A stretch of DNA of 27,533 nucleotides from Plantago elongata (lineage: Eukaryota; Streptophyta; Magnoliopsida; Lamiales; Plantaginaceae), in NCBI GenBank assembly GCA_036897095.1, contig JAYMSP010001942.1, forward strand, positions 1 through 27,533. The letters run 5' to 3'. Of this stretch, positions 11,801 to 22,016 are shown piece by piece. A model generated the notes under the pieces. The model saw only the letters and a list, made by a program, of their open reading frames with translations, searched no databases and had not been told where the DNA came from. The position numbers were made by a program, and so were the translations under genes. Numbering within the stretch: position 1 is the first letter of the stretch; every line of letters begins with the position of its first letter.

Positions 11801-14436
11801 GGTGATGTATTGAAAGTTCTTCCTGGGGCGAAGGTCCCAGCTGATGGTGTAGTTGTATGGGGTTCAAGCTATGTTAATGAGAGCATGGTGACTGGTGAAG
11901 CTGTTCCTGTTTTGAAAGAAATCAACTCAGCAGTTATTGGTGGCACAATGAATTTGCATGGTTCTCTCCACATAAAGGCCAACAAAGTAGGATCTGAAAC
12001 AGTTTTAAGCCAGATTATATCTCTGGTTGAGACGGCACAGATGTCTAAAGCTCCTATACAACAGTTCGCAGACTATGTGAGTATTATTTTCATGTTCTTT
12101 CCCCCAGGATGTTTAAGATGTAGCGTTATTATTAATGGATAGGTAAGGCACTCTTCAACTTATCTGTCCTGGATCAAACATTTAAATGCAATGCTGATAG
12201 CATGTTGAATCTCAATGGATGTGATACGTGTTTTTTTTACATGATTTCCAAACCCTTTTCATTGCTTCGTAGTTGATCATATCCTTATCATCCGCAATCT
12301 CTTACTTGAACAGATTGCAAGCATCTTTGTCCCGACAGTAGTCACGTTGTCACTGTTGACATTACTTGGATGGTAAGCCTCCATGACAAAAAGAAACTGT
12401 TGATTGATTGTGTTTTCAATTCTTTAAAAGGTCTTTATTGACTAATAATCTGATTGTGTTTCTGACAATGATGTGTCATACATTTTCAGGTACCTTGCTG
12501 GGGTTCTTGGTGTATACCCCAAGGAATGGCTTCCTGAAAATGGAAACTATTTTGTCTTCTCTCTAATGTTTGCAATTTCAGTTGTTGTAATTGCATGTCC
12601 CTGCGCACTTGGATTGGCCACCCCAACTGCTGTCATGGTTGCCACAGGGGTTGGAGCTAACCACGGGGTGCTCATGAAAGGGGGTGATGCATTGGAACGG
12701 GCCCAAAAGATCAACTATGTCATATTTGATAAGACTGGAACCTTAACCCAGGGAAAAGCTACAGTCACTAGTGCAAAAGTGTTTTCAGGCATGGATCGTG
12801 GAGAATTCCTTACGCTAGTAGCTTCAGCGGAGGTAAATTTTTCTCTGTCAAGCTGTGTTTCTTTCTGCTGTCGAAGCTTACTCCTTCCCCCTCCTTGCAT
12901 AACATGAAGCATCTCAGTTATAAACCAAGAGTTGTTTGTGAGTAACCTTATTAATGTTAGTTATAGACTTATAGTAGGGTAAAAAATGTCCTCACGATGG
13001 GTGATCCATGGTTTAGTGATTTTTCATTGTCTAAAGTACTGGTAGCTTTGCAATTTGGATGGGTTAGAAACTTCATTTAGTTATTAATGAATCCATTCCT
13101 ACCAAAGTTCAAATCATATCTGAATTATTGCTGCTTATTTTTTTTTTTTCACAGGCTAGTAGCGAACATCCATTGGCCAAAGCAATACTTGAATATGCAC
13201 GGCATTTCCATTTCTTTGATGAACATTCTGATACAAAGGATGCACAAAATGGCGTGGTGGATTGTAAGACCTTTGGATGGCTTCTTGATGCATCAGGCTT
13301 TTCTGCTTTGCCTGGACAAGGCGTGCAATGCTTTATAGGTGGAAAAAAAATTCTGGTAAGTTTTTGTAATTCCAGGCCATCAGTATTCAACCTTTAAGAA
13401 AGCAGGTTTATTTGTGAAATGTATGCTCTTTTTTTCCTCATCTAATAATGTCATGGTGAATAGGTTGGTAACAGGAGGCTCATGACTGAAAATAGTGTCA
13501 TTATCTCGGATGTTGTTGAAAACTTTGTGGTAGATTTGGAAGAAAGTGCGAAGACTGGAATACTTGTGGCCCGTGATAATGAGCTAATCGGTGTTCTCGG
13601 AGTAGCTGATCCTCTGAAGAGGGAAGCTGCGGTTGTTATAGAAGGTCTCATGAAAATGGGCATAAAACCTGTTATGGTTACAGGTGATAACCGAAGAACT
13701 GCCAAGGCTGTTGCAAAGGAGGTCAGTATCGTCCTGTTTCTTTCCTCCCCCTCTTATTTGAGGCTAGTTGAAAGAATTACAATTCAAATGACAGAATAAT
13801 ATGATCTTCTATACAGAAAGATCAAACAGTTTTCCTGGTAGATAGTTCTGAAAGACCAAGAATATATATTACCAACTGTTTGGTGCTTTTGTCTGCCTTC
13901 ATTAATCACTACATGCGATGTTGTATTAATTCCTGTTAAATTCTCTGCTCTCTATGCAGGTTGGTATTACAGATTTTAGGGCAGAGGTGATGCCTGCAGG
14001 AAAAGCTGATGTTATACGGTCATTCCAGAAAGGTGGAAATGTAGTTGCAATGGTGGGTGATGGTATAAATGATTCTCCTGCATTGGCTGCTGCTGATGTA
14101 GGCATGGCAATTGGGGCTGGAACAGACATTGCCATTGAAGCTGCTGACTATGTGTTAATGAGAAGCAGCTTGGAAGATGTTATCACTGCTATCGATCTTT
14201 CCAGAAAAACCTTCACTCGTATACGATTGAATTATGTGTTTGCTATGGCTTATAATGTGGTTGCCATCCCAGTTGCTGCAGGGATGTTCTTCCCTTGGCT
14301 ACGGATCGAGTTGCCCCCATGGGTAGCCGGTGCATGCATGGCTATGTCATCTGTTAGTGTTGTATGCTCTTCTTTACTTCTTAGGAGATATAGAAAGCCA
14401 AGACTTACCACTATACTGGAAATAACTGTAGAGTAG
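8858..14436 (+). CDS. HMA7: Copper-transporting P1B-type ATPase HMA7/RAN1
   Basis: This is a complete Cu(I) pump gene. Arabidopsis RAN1 delivers copper in the endomembrane system to ethylene receptors. Exons: 8858-9124, 10014-10628, 11170-11599, 11751-12076, 12314-12372, 12490-12832, 13155-13355, 13464-13721 and 13960-14436 (TAG). All splice sites are GT-AG and the frame is continuous for 991 residues; the Arabidopsis protein is about 1001. The N-terminus [11 protein letters not shown] matches RAN1. Two metal-binding domains have GMTCAAC (Cys 50/53 and 132/135). A third, domain-like stretch at about 195-264 lacks CxxC. Further landmarks are TGEA 485-488 (actuator), CPC 602-604 (transmembrane copper site), DKTGT with phospho-Asp 646, HP at 685-686, GDGIND 866-871, and the C-terminal P1B-1 signatures NX6YN and MXXSS. 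The start agrees with the family N-terminus. A two-codon upstream ORF lies at 8779-8787. The HMA7 rather than HMA5 assignment rests on overall wording, for example [10 protein letters not shown] and RCGPF. Confidence 0.97.
10745..10978 (+). mobile_element. Degraded Stowaway-like MITE in HMA7 intron 2
   Basis: The right end reads, on the minus strand, ATATTCCCTCTGTCTTAGAC, which resembles the CTCCCTCYGTCY terminus of plant Stowaway elements. The left end has CACCTCCGCCCCAATCTC, an eroded counterpart. The interior shows wording often seen in these elements (CTTAAAACTCATACC near the right end). It lies wholly within the intron 10629-11169. Ends are approximate, and no target TA duplication could be firmly placed. 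Confidence 0.45.
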
Positions 14437-15695
14437 AAATTAGAAGGAATATGGGGAAATGGAGAGAGGAAGTGTATGTATATTTGGAGTTGACTTCAGC
14501 GGGTGACTGCGGCAACTGGAGAGGTGAGGTGAGGAGAAGAGAAGTTTTCGGTTTCTTGGCCTGAATTATAACAGGCCACTCTTTCGAGTGTTGTACTCCG
14601 TGTACTATAGCAAAATGCTGGCTGATCTCCCCTGCAATGTAAATTCTATTTGTTGTATCTTATGGCCAGTCGTTCTGAATTTGTTCGTAATTCGACATGC
14701 AAGTAGGGAGGGAGAAGCTTCCTACGCTGGCTTACCTGACAAAGAACGCTGTGTTTAAAGCGTTTGTTTTTTTGGAACTGGAACACAGCAAAAGTTGCTC
14801 AGCTACATTATGCATGGCCAATTCTTTTCCTTATTTCCTTTCGATTATTTACCAAAATAAATGGACAGAATATGGGACAATTAGTGCCATAGCATGCTCA
14901 ACTGTAGTTGGCGAAATTAAATTCCTAAAAAATATCTCACCATCGACTCTTTGTAAAAATGTGGACTGGGTTCTTTCAGAGCATGGAAAAACGCTAGTTG
15001 CCTCGACTAATTTTGAGATTGAGATTGCTATTACGAATTTAGTTCCCCAGTGGTCTAGCTAATACTCTGGAAAGTGACAAAGCTAACTTGTAACTTCAAA
15101 CTTTAGAGTACTGAAGATAAATGTACACATGAGAAAGTTATTAATAATGTGCAAAACTTTCATGATTTAACGAATTAATACCAAACCCCTTCGAATTATT
15201 AAAAAATTATTCTCATCCTGTATTTTTTAAAATGTGAGATACAAACTCATTAAGTACGACTATAAATTTTTATTTTTGTTATCTCACACAAAATCAATGC
15301 AAAAAGTACATATACTTATCATAATAATTAAAAATATACATTAAATCTTGTGAAATTCTTATGAATTCATTTCAATACCCTTTTATATAAATACTAAATA
15401 TACATAATGAATTAGTATGGTGTATCGTTTGACTCGATAGTTTAATTTTTTGAAAATAATAAAATAATTTAAATTTGAACTATTAAAATATAAATAATAA
15501 TGATAAATAACACTAATTAAAATTGACACTACATATAAACAACATATATCAATTTATTATTAGTCATGTATGCAGAAAAAAAGTGAAGTTAAAATATGAT
15601 TTCGAGTAATAAAAATTAAAAGAACATACATTGTTGCACTTAACACGAACAAGTAGGAAAATAAAAGGTCGAGGTGTTTCAACGAACATATTTTA

Positions 15696-15905
15696 ATAAC
15701 TCATGAGGTTTCGTGAACTTTTTTCAATAACTCAAGGGGTTTTGTGCACTTTTTTCTATAACTCAGGGACTAATTTAATAATTTAGGGGGGTTTCACGCA
15801 CAAAATTTAAAATCTAAAGGGGGTTTGGTACTACTTTGTTAACTCAAGGGAGTTTTGTACACATTTACAATAACTTAGGGTAAGGGGTGTATTTTACATT
15901 TAATC
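15696..15905 (+). repeat. Degenerate tandem repeat, 31-nt period
   Basis: Units begin with ATAACTCA or a variant followed by GGGG-TTT-GTGCAC-TTTT. Unit starts are about 15696, 15727, 15758, 15778, 15809, 15839 and 15870. All steps are 30-31 nt except one shortened unit of 20. The last unit runs into GGGGTGTATTTTACATTTAA. The copies are clearly diverged, so the array is old. Similar wording recurs across plant intergenic DNA, but I cannot assign a family. Confidence 0.75.
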
Positions 15906-16043
15906 CGTTTTAATATAAAAAAATCTACATAATGACAAATAGCTTGAGTTTCAATATTAACTAACAATCCATATCTAAATCTATTGATATAGTTATTATA
16001 TTTTTTATGATAAGTGTACTTGAAGAGTTATAAAGTGATCGAG

Positions 16044-16103
16044 TTATATGAATGTTGAAGGTACAAATATTAATTATATGAATGTTGAATGCATGAATAT
16101 AAA
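16044..16103 (+). repeat. Two-copy direct repeat of 30 nt
   Basis: TTATATGAATGTTGAA occurs at 16044 and again at 16074, each followed by similar AT-rich sequence. This is a small local duplication in AT-rich intergenic DNA with no visible role. Confidence 0.6.
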
Positions 16104-16388
16104 TTGTTTGATTGATAATAGAGTGCTTTGGACTTGAAATAATATTAAATTTATAAAATGGAAAGTGATAAATAATAATGGTTGAGAAATATTACAAGAC
16201 CGAATGGTTAAAAAGTATGAAGTAAATAAAACCTTGAAAATCACGAGAGGACGAGAGTGGAGTCTAAATTTTACAGTATGCAGATTGTGAGTTGCGAGCA
16301 AGTGAGCATCCGATTTTCAGTGAAACAACCTGCCAACTCTTACTTAAGGGCTATGCAATAGAAAGGAGAAGATCTTGTAGGGAAGAAG

Positions 16389-17365
16389 ATGACAAAAACC
16401 CTATCATCATTTTTCTATCCATCTCCAATTTCAACATACCGCAAATTCAATTTTTCAACCTTAAAGGTCCATGCCGCCGATTCCGTTCATTACCCGCTCG
16501 CAAGCAAAATTATTGTCAAAAGTAAGGCTCTCTCTAACTATTCCTCTGTTAAGCTCTCTTCAATTCAATGCTCAAATCATCGCTTTCGGTTTACTCACTG
16601 TTTCAATCACACGCCTAATTTCGTTTCGTCAATCCGATTGTTCTGTTTCTGAGCTTGTAGCTGTGATTTTTACTTATTATGCTGCTAGTGGCGTTATTGT
16701 TCGTTTCCACATACATCATTTGATGGCTGAGGTTGAATTTGTATAGTGTACACCTTTTCTGTTGGTTTTCAAGTATTTGAAATTGGGCAAGTGTCAAGTG
16801 AGTCAGTTTGTAGAGCTTTATGCGATTGTTCTCGATTCATATTCGTGAAGGTGGATTTATTTGAACCCAGATCTACCATATTCGGCGGATGAAAGTTGCT
16901 TAAAGGCAGAGTTTTCCAAGTTTGGGCGGATAGCTGAAGGTTTTTGTGTCAATTGTAACATATAACATGTGCTTTTTAGTGTATATAAAATCTGTACATC
17001 TTGCATTGCATTTGATGTTGGTGTTTCATATGCGTTTGTTGGCAGTTAAGCTTGTCAAGAACGAAGCTACGAATAAGTCAAAAGGATATGCGTATATACA
17101 ATACAAGTCACAAGAGGAAGCCATGCTTGCTTTAGAAAGCATGGAGCACCAGGTATTTATTTTTCTTGGTTGTGTTTTTACCAATGCCAAAGGAAGATTC
17201 ATGCCATTAGATTATTCACTATCTTTCTTTATCTAGTACTTTGAGGGCCGGCTTCTATTTGTGGACATTGCAACGCTTCGGCAGCAAGATTTTGGTGGAT
17301 CTCCAAAGGCTTCAGGCCCCCCTCAAGAGCAAAGCTCCCCAACAAATGATGATTCTGATGACTAA
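16389..17365 (+). CDS. Single-RRM RNA-binding protein, probably organelle-targeted
   Basis: This is a complete four-exon gene: 16389-16521, 16871-16939, 17046-17152 and 17237-17365 (TAA). All introns are GT-AG, and the joined frame gives 145 residues. Residues 1-38 are rich in Ser, Thr, Tyr and Lys with almost no acidic residues (MTKTLSSFFYPSPISTYRKF), as in a plastid or mitochondrial transit peptide. One RRM follows at about 40-115: RNP2-like IIVKNL at 41-46, created across the first splice junction, and RNP1 KGYAYIQY at 80-87. The C-terminal tail is Ser/Pro-rich and ends in acidic NDDSDD. Small plant RRM proteins of this build are often organellar and act in RNA editing or stability, but the exact orthologue is not recognised, so no symbol is given. 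A candidate AATAAA lies at 17957. Fold and exon model are confident; localisation is inferred from composition. Confidence 0.88.
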
Positions 17366-18688
17366 CAGCACATACCTCGTTTCAACTGCATCGCTAGCTC
17401 AAGTTATAGGGGGGATTTTTTTTTTTCCTGTCCCAACTTATAATGCATTGGTGATGATAGCACTATTTCTTTAATACTGTGATGGCAGCTACACACACAT
17501 GTAAAACATATTACTGCATACTACTCGAATTTTATACTTGAAGGGACCATATCTTGGTCCAACTAAGGCGATGTCTTTAAGTTTGCGTAGAAAGGCCTAC
17601 TTGGTGGATGGATGACTTATCTTGAGTTATGGGGTTCCAGAGTTGGGCATGTTGTGCATTGTTGAGGCTCTAAAGTCTTGCAAAATATTGTTAGATCATG
17701 CCGCTCACTGTTTACAGCAAAAACCAAGGCCTTTTTGGTTAAGTTACTGATGTGAGTAGCAGAGCTGCAGAAGTGTAACATTTGCTGTCATCTGCAAGAT
17801 GAGCCGAAAGCAGCTGGAGATTCTCCAAGAGAGTTAAGCTGAAGTTCAGCTATTCAAATAGTTAGTGAAGGGAGGGTTCAGTCTCTTATTACCAACTTGT
17901 CTTCTGTAATTTAAAGTCTATTGAATAGTGTAGTCTCATTAATTGTAGTTCTAGGTAATAAAGCATGTATAATTAAGTCCATTCCATAATCTACCTGTTT
18001 CCTTCAAGTTTCTAATTGAACCTGTATTTTTTAGTATATATTTGAACTTAAAAAGCTAGGAGTTCTCAATGGACAAGGGGTAATAAGGTTTTGGTGAGGA
18101 GTAGAAACTCTATTGCACATTTTGAAGTACTAAGGGTTTGAGATTATTTATATTTGGATTTCGTAAATAGTTAAAACTGGACATCTCTTCCGAACAGAGG
18201 ATGTATAATGATTCACAATCTCATTATACAACTAAAAATTTTATAAATTGAAATTAAACTATAACTCAGTAACAATAGTAATACACACAATATTATATGA
18301 CTGAAAATAAAGTATGCAGAAAGTGTAGGATTGGGAACATATATAATGGTTGTGGGGAAATGTTGTGACGCGTGGTGAAAAATGGAGAGCCGAAAATATT
18401 TGCAGTATTGTGTAATTGTTCTTGATCCAACAATAAGAAGGGATCGTTTACTAATTTGAGGTGAGTATGTAGTCTTACTAAATTTGGAATCGTATTTATA
18501 ACTTTTGGTCCTTTTGGAGATGAAACAGTGAAATGAATGGGAGCAGGTAATTTTGTGCTTTGCTGTTGCCAATTACAGTTTTATAGGTCGGTTGGTCGGT
18601 GAAGAGTGTATTATCATCTCATATTAGCACACACACCCAAAAACACAAAGGCCACACACCACCGTGATCGATCAGGCAGCTGGAAACT
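17366..18688. other. 3' UTR and promoter region between the RRM and cytidylyltransferase genes
   Basis: About 600 nt after the RRM stop are moderately GC-balanced and end near an AATAAA at 17957-17962, consistent with a long 3' UTR. The rest is AT-rich and should include the promoter and 5' UTR of the downstream gene. A TATA-like CATATATAATGG lies near 18338, about 350 nt before the start codon. No other gene or repeat is evident. Confidence 0.5.
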
Positions 18689-21640
18689 ATGGATGTTCGG
18701 CCCGGCGATGACCCGGACACGAATTCGGCTTCCGAATTGCCGTCTGACCGTCTTGTCAGAGTCTATGCTGATGGAATTTACGATCTTTTTCACTTCGGCC
18801 ATGCTCGTTCCCTTGAACAAGCTAAGAAAACGTACTTACTATTCCCTATTTTTGGTTGTGTTACGTTTCATGAAATTGTTAGTTTTTGTTTGATTTCTTG
18901 TTTTGCAACCAATTGGGAATTTCATGAAATGTTCTTATGGGATTATGGGTGTCCCTTTTTTTTTTTTTTTTTTTGTAGTCTTTTTGCTTGGATTGTATTG
19001 GTTTGATATCATGTTATGAAAGATCATGTTTTTTTGGCGTTGATGATATGATAAATTGCTTATAAATGGTGTATAGGTTCCCGAATGCTTACCTTCTTGT
19101 TGGATGTTGTAATGATGAGGTGACGCACAAGTACAAAGGCAAAACGGTTATGACGGATTTGGAGCGCTATGAGTCGCTCCGTCATTGCAAGTATGTATCC
19201 CACAGCTGTTGTGTTACTGGATGCTATCATTCACTGTTTCATTGTGAGCATATTTCAGGATTATTGTTGTCGGATTTAAAAATTAGATGTTTTCTTTCTG
19301 GCCTTAAAATGGATGGATGAGTTTCAGGAATGTAAGATATCAGTTTGTAGAGGGTAATGAGGCAGGTGCATAAACGAAGGGACTTGAGCTTAAAAATTGT
19401 TTTTCATTGTTCCAATCTTAACTCTTTAAGTTTATCAGAACGAGAAGGGAGCGTTTTGTCTGTATGGTTTTAAATATTTAATGACTCCCTATAGAGTTTG
19501 TGGTAATCTTATAAAGCTGTATGCCTTCAATGTCTGAATAACTTGATTTCATGTTTTGATCAAATCGTGCTTTGTGAGAATCAAGGGCAGTATGTTTCTC
19601 ATTTGGGTTCTTCTTTTCAACTTTTGAAGGTGGGTCGACGAAGTTATTCCAGATGCACCATGGGTGCTCAATCAGGAATTTATTGATAAGCATAGGATTG
19701 ACTTTGTAGCTCATGACTCGCTTCCGTAAGGTTATCGAGCCCTATAGTTTTAATATATTTCTTGGTGGTATAATCTCTCATATTTAGAGTATAGTAGTAC
19801 ACTTAATGTTTGCTGTTTCTTTAGTCTCTCCATCTTTTGTTGGCTGTTCACTCTGTTGTAAATTAGAATCACAGGGGGGAGTATAGCCCACTTGGTGGTA
19901 CTGTGAAAGCAGTAGGGGTCTTGTGTGATTTGATAATATTTTCTAGACTGCAATTTCCGTTTGTGTTATGTATACTCATTGTGCAAATTACCTGTTTTTT
20001 TTAAAACTTATTAACTTCTTATGTGTCCTCTTACCTGTCAGATATGCTGATTCAAGTGGAGCTGGAAAAGACGTGTATGAATTTGTGAGTTTCATATTGT
20101 CATCATCTTCTTAGCTTAATTTTGTTCACCTTTTTTATGGCCAAATTTTTTAAGTCCGTCACCTATATCTCTGCTGTGGGTTTTTGTTTCTCTTTGCATT
20201 TTTGAATCTAACTGGGTGGTGGTGTGGCTTTTCCTGAGAATTTGACTTGCGGATTTGTGTCATTTGTAATTTGTATGATGGTTTATCAGTTAGCTTTGCT
20301 GTTTACTTTAAGCTTCTGATTTATGAGCTGCACATTAAGTTCATACGTGCTTGGTGTTTCATCTCTTGTTTAGGTCAAGTCTATTGGAAAGTTCAAGGAG
20401 ACAAAACGGACTGAAGGAATATCAACATCTGATATTATCATGAGGATTTTGAAAGATTACAATGAGTATGTGATGCGCAACTTAGATAGAGGATATTCTA
20501 GGAAGCAACTTGGCCTTAACTATGTGAAGGTATATTTTAAAATCTACTCTATTTTGCACTTTTTTTATATCTCTTCATGTAAATGTGAACCCCTTCTCGG
20601 CCTCAGGAGAAAAGATTGAGGGTTAACAGGGGACTAAAGAGGTTAACAGAGGAAGTGAAGAAACAACAAGAGAAAGTGGGAGAAAAGGTAAACAAATTTA
20701 TCTAGTTAATTGTTTTTTCGGGTAATTAATTATGTGATTTTTCTGTTGTTATACTGGAAAAACATGACACAATCTAAAATTTTGCAGATGCAAACTGTCG
20801 CCAGAAGTGCCAGTATGCACCGCAATATATGGGTGGAAAATGCAGATAGGCTGGTTGCAGGGTTTCTAGAGATGTTTGAAGAACGTTTTCATCAGATGGT
20901 AATTTCTCTAACCCTCACCCATTTTTGTTTGCCTAGCTGTGCCATAACTGGGTCAAATCCAACAGCTATTGGAGCTGTATAGTCAATCTATTTGCAAGCT
21001 CTTTAATTCACAATAGGTGTATTTTTTCTGGCGTCACAAGCCTAAAGCCTCCTAAAAGGCTAAAACCTGGTTATGACTTATGTCAGTATATGTTCAACTT
21101 AATCAAGAATTGTTATGTGCAGGTGTTGGCAAATCGTAGGGAGCGAAAGAAGTAGAAAATGTCTAAATTCGTAGATGTTTTGGTTGCATTTTCTCATTCC
21201 CAAAATGCTTTGTGCAAATATAAATGTATCAATTGCTCAGAATAAAAGAAGGGAACTAGTGAACTGCTTCTCATTGTAATAGAAGCCATGAGTGTGCTTA
21301 ATTTCTAGCACAACAAACTGTCCAAGATGCTTTAATCTCATGAGCGCACTAGTACACATACTGAAAGTAGTACTATAACTTTTGGTTACATTTAATTCCA
21401 GACTCCTCTTTCTTTAAGAATAAATAAATAAATTTCGTTTTGGGTTTTGGTCAGGGGACTGCGATCAGAGATATGATTCAGGAACAAATCAGAACAGGGG
21501 AAATTGATGGACAAGAAAGTGAAGATGATAGCTTTGTAGGTTATGAAGATTACAATGATGATGATTATGATGAAGAAGAAGATGAATGTTTCTACAGCAC
21601 TGATGAAGAATTCCAAGATGAAGCGAACGAGGAGTTATGA
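18689..21640 (+). CDS. CCT1: Choline-phosphate cytidylyltransferase
   Basis: The enzyme makes CDP-choline from CTP and phosphocholine, the regulated step of the Kennedy pathway to phosphatidylcholine. Exons: 18689-18831, 19077-19190, 19630-19725, 20042-20084, 20374-20529, 20607-20687, 20788-20898 and 21455-21640 (TGA). All junctions are GT-AG; the protein is 309 residues (Arabidopsis CCT1 is about 331). The catalytic domain starts near residue 20 with [20 protein letters not shown]; the nucleotide-binding HFGH is at 35-38. RTEGIST, the family signature, is at 144-150. Residues about 185-262 contain the charged helix [20 protein letters not shown], which fits the amphipathic membrane-binding region. 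The tail 267-308 is extremely acidic (Asp/Glu-rich with several Tyr). Plants carry two close paralogues and I cannot tell CCT1 from CCT2, so the number in the symbol is nominal. Intron 1 has a 19-nt T tract (18956-18974). An alternative last exon is possible and listed separately. Confidence 0.96.
21123..21155 (+). other. Possible alternative terminal exon of the cytidylyltransferase gene
   Basis: Within intron 7, a good acceptor (TTATGTGCAG ending at 21122) is followed by an 11-codon frame in phase with exon 7, reading [10 protein letters not shown] and then TAG at 21153-21155. A canonical AATAAA lies 85 nt on, at 21241-21246, after a T-rich stretch. Use of this exon would replace the 61-residue acidic C-terminus with ten mostly basic residues. 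This is a hypothesis from splice and poly(A) signals; no transcript evidence is available here. Confidence 0.35.
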
Positions 21641-22016
21641 GATTTTCATCCGAACTTTAGATGTACAGCAGTTCGTTAGGTCTTTGGTGCGTATGTGGTT
21701 TCTAGTTGGAGCTATCTGAAATCTGTAGGACTGAGTGAGTATCAATAAGTTATAGTTTTATGCCTTGTGAATTTCTGTTAGGTAATGAATCAGACATAAG
21801 AAGACCTAAATGTTGAAGTTTTCTTCAGTATCTATGTTTTAACAGTTCTATTGATACAAGTTTACATACCACAACAAGTTGAAAGCATAGATTTGAATGT
21901 GTATCTGAACAGTATATTAAAAGCTCCATGTTTTGATATGTGCGAATGGGGTATCTTTCTTCGTGTGGACATTCCCTCTTGTTTCAGGTATTCTATTATA
22001 TTCCTTCTCAAGCAGT
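21641..22016. other. Convergent intergenic region
   Basis: Only 376 nt separate the stop codons of the cytidylyltransferase (+) and the polygalacturonase (-), so their 3' UTRs probably abut or overlap. No coding signal or repeat is visible. Confidence 0.6.

Larger units (their letters stand above)
14437..16388. other. Intergenic region between HMA7 and the RRM gene
   Basis: The first 200-250 nt should be the HMA7 3' UTR. An open frame of 121 codons starting at 14697 has no recognisable homology. From about 15100 the sequence becomes very AT-rich and holds a 31-nt-period tandem repeat and a small two-copy repeat, listed separately. The last part, about 16280-16388, is probably the promoter and 5' UTR of the RRM gene and contains a minimal ATG-CAA-TAG upstream ORF at 16353-16361. 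Confidence 0.6.

Noticed and set aside
14697-15062. 121-codon open frame downstream of HMA7
   Set aside because: It resembles no family I know, has no clear promoter or splice context, and lies in or just beyond the HMA7 3' UTR. A chance ORF is more likely.
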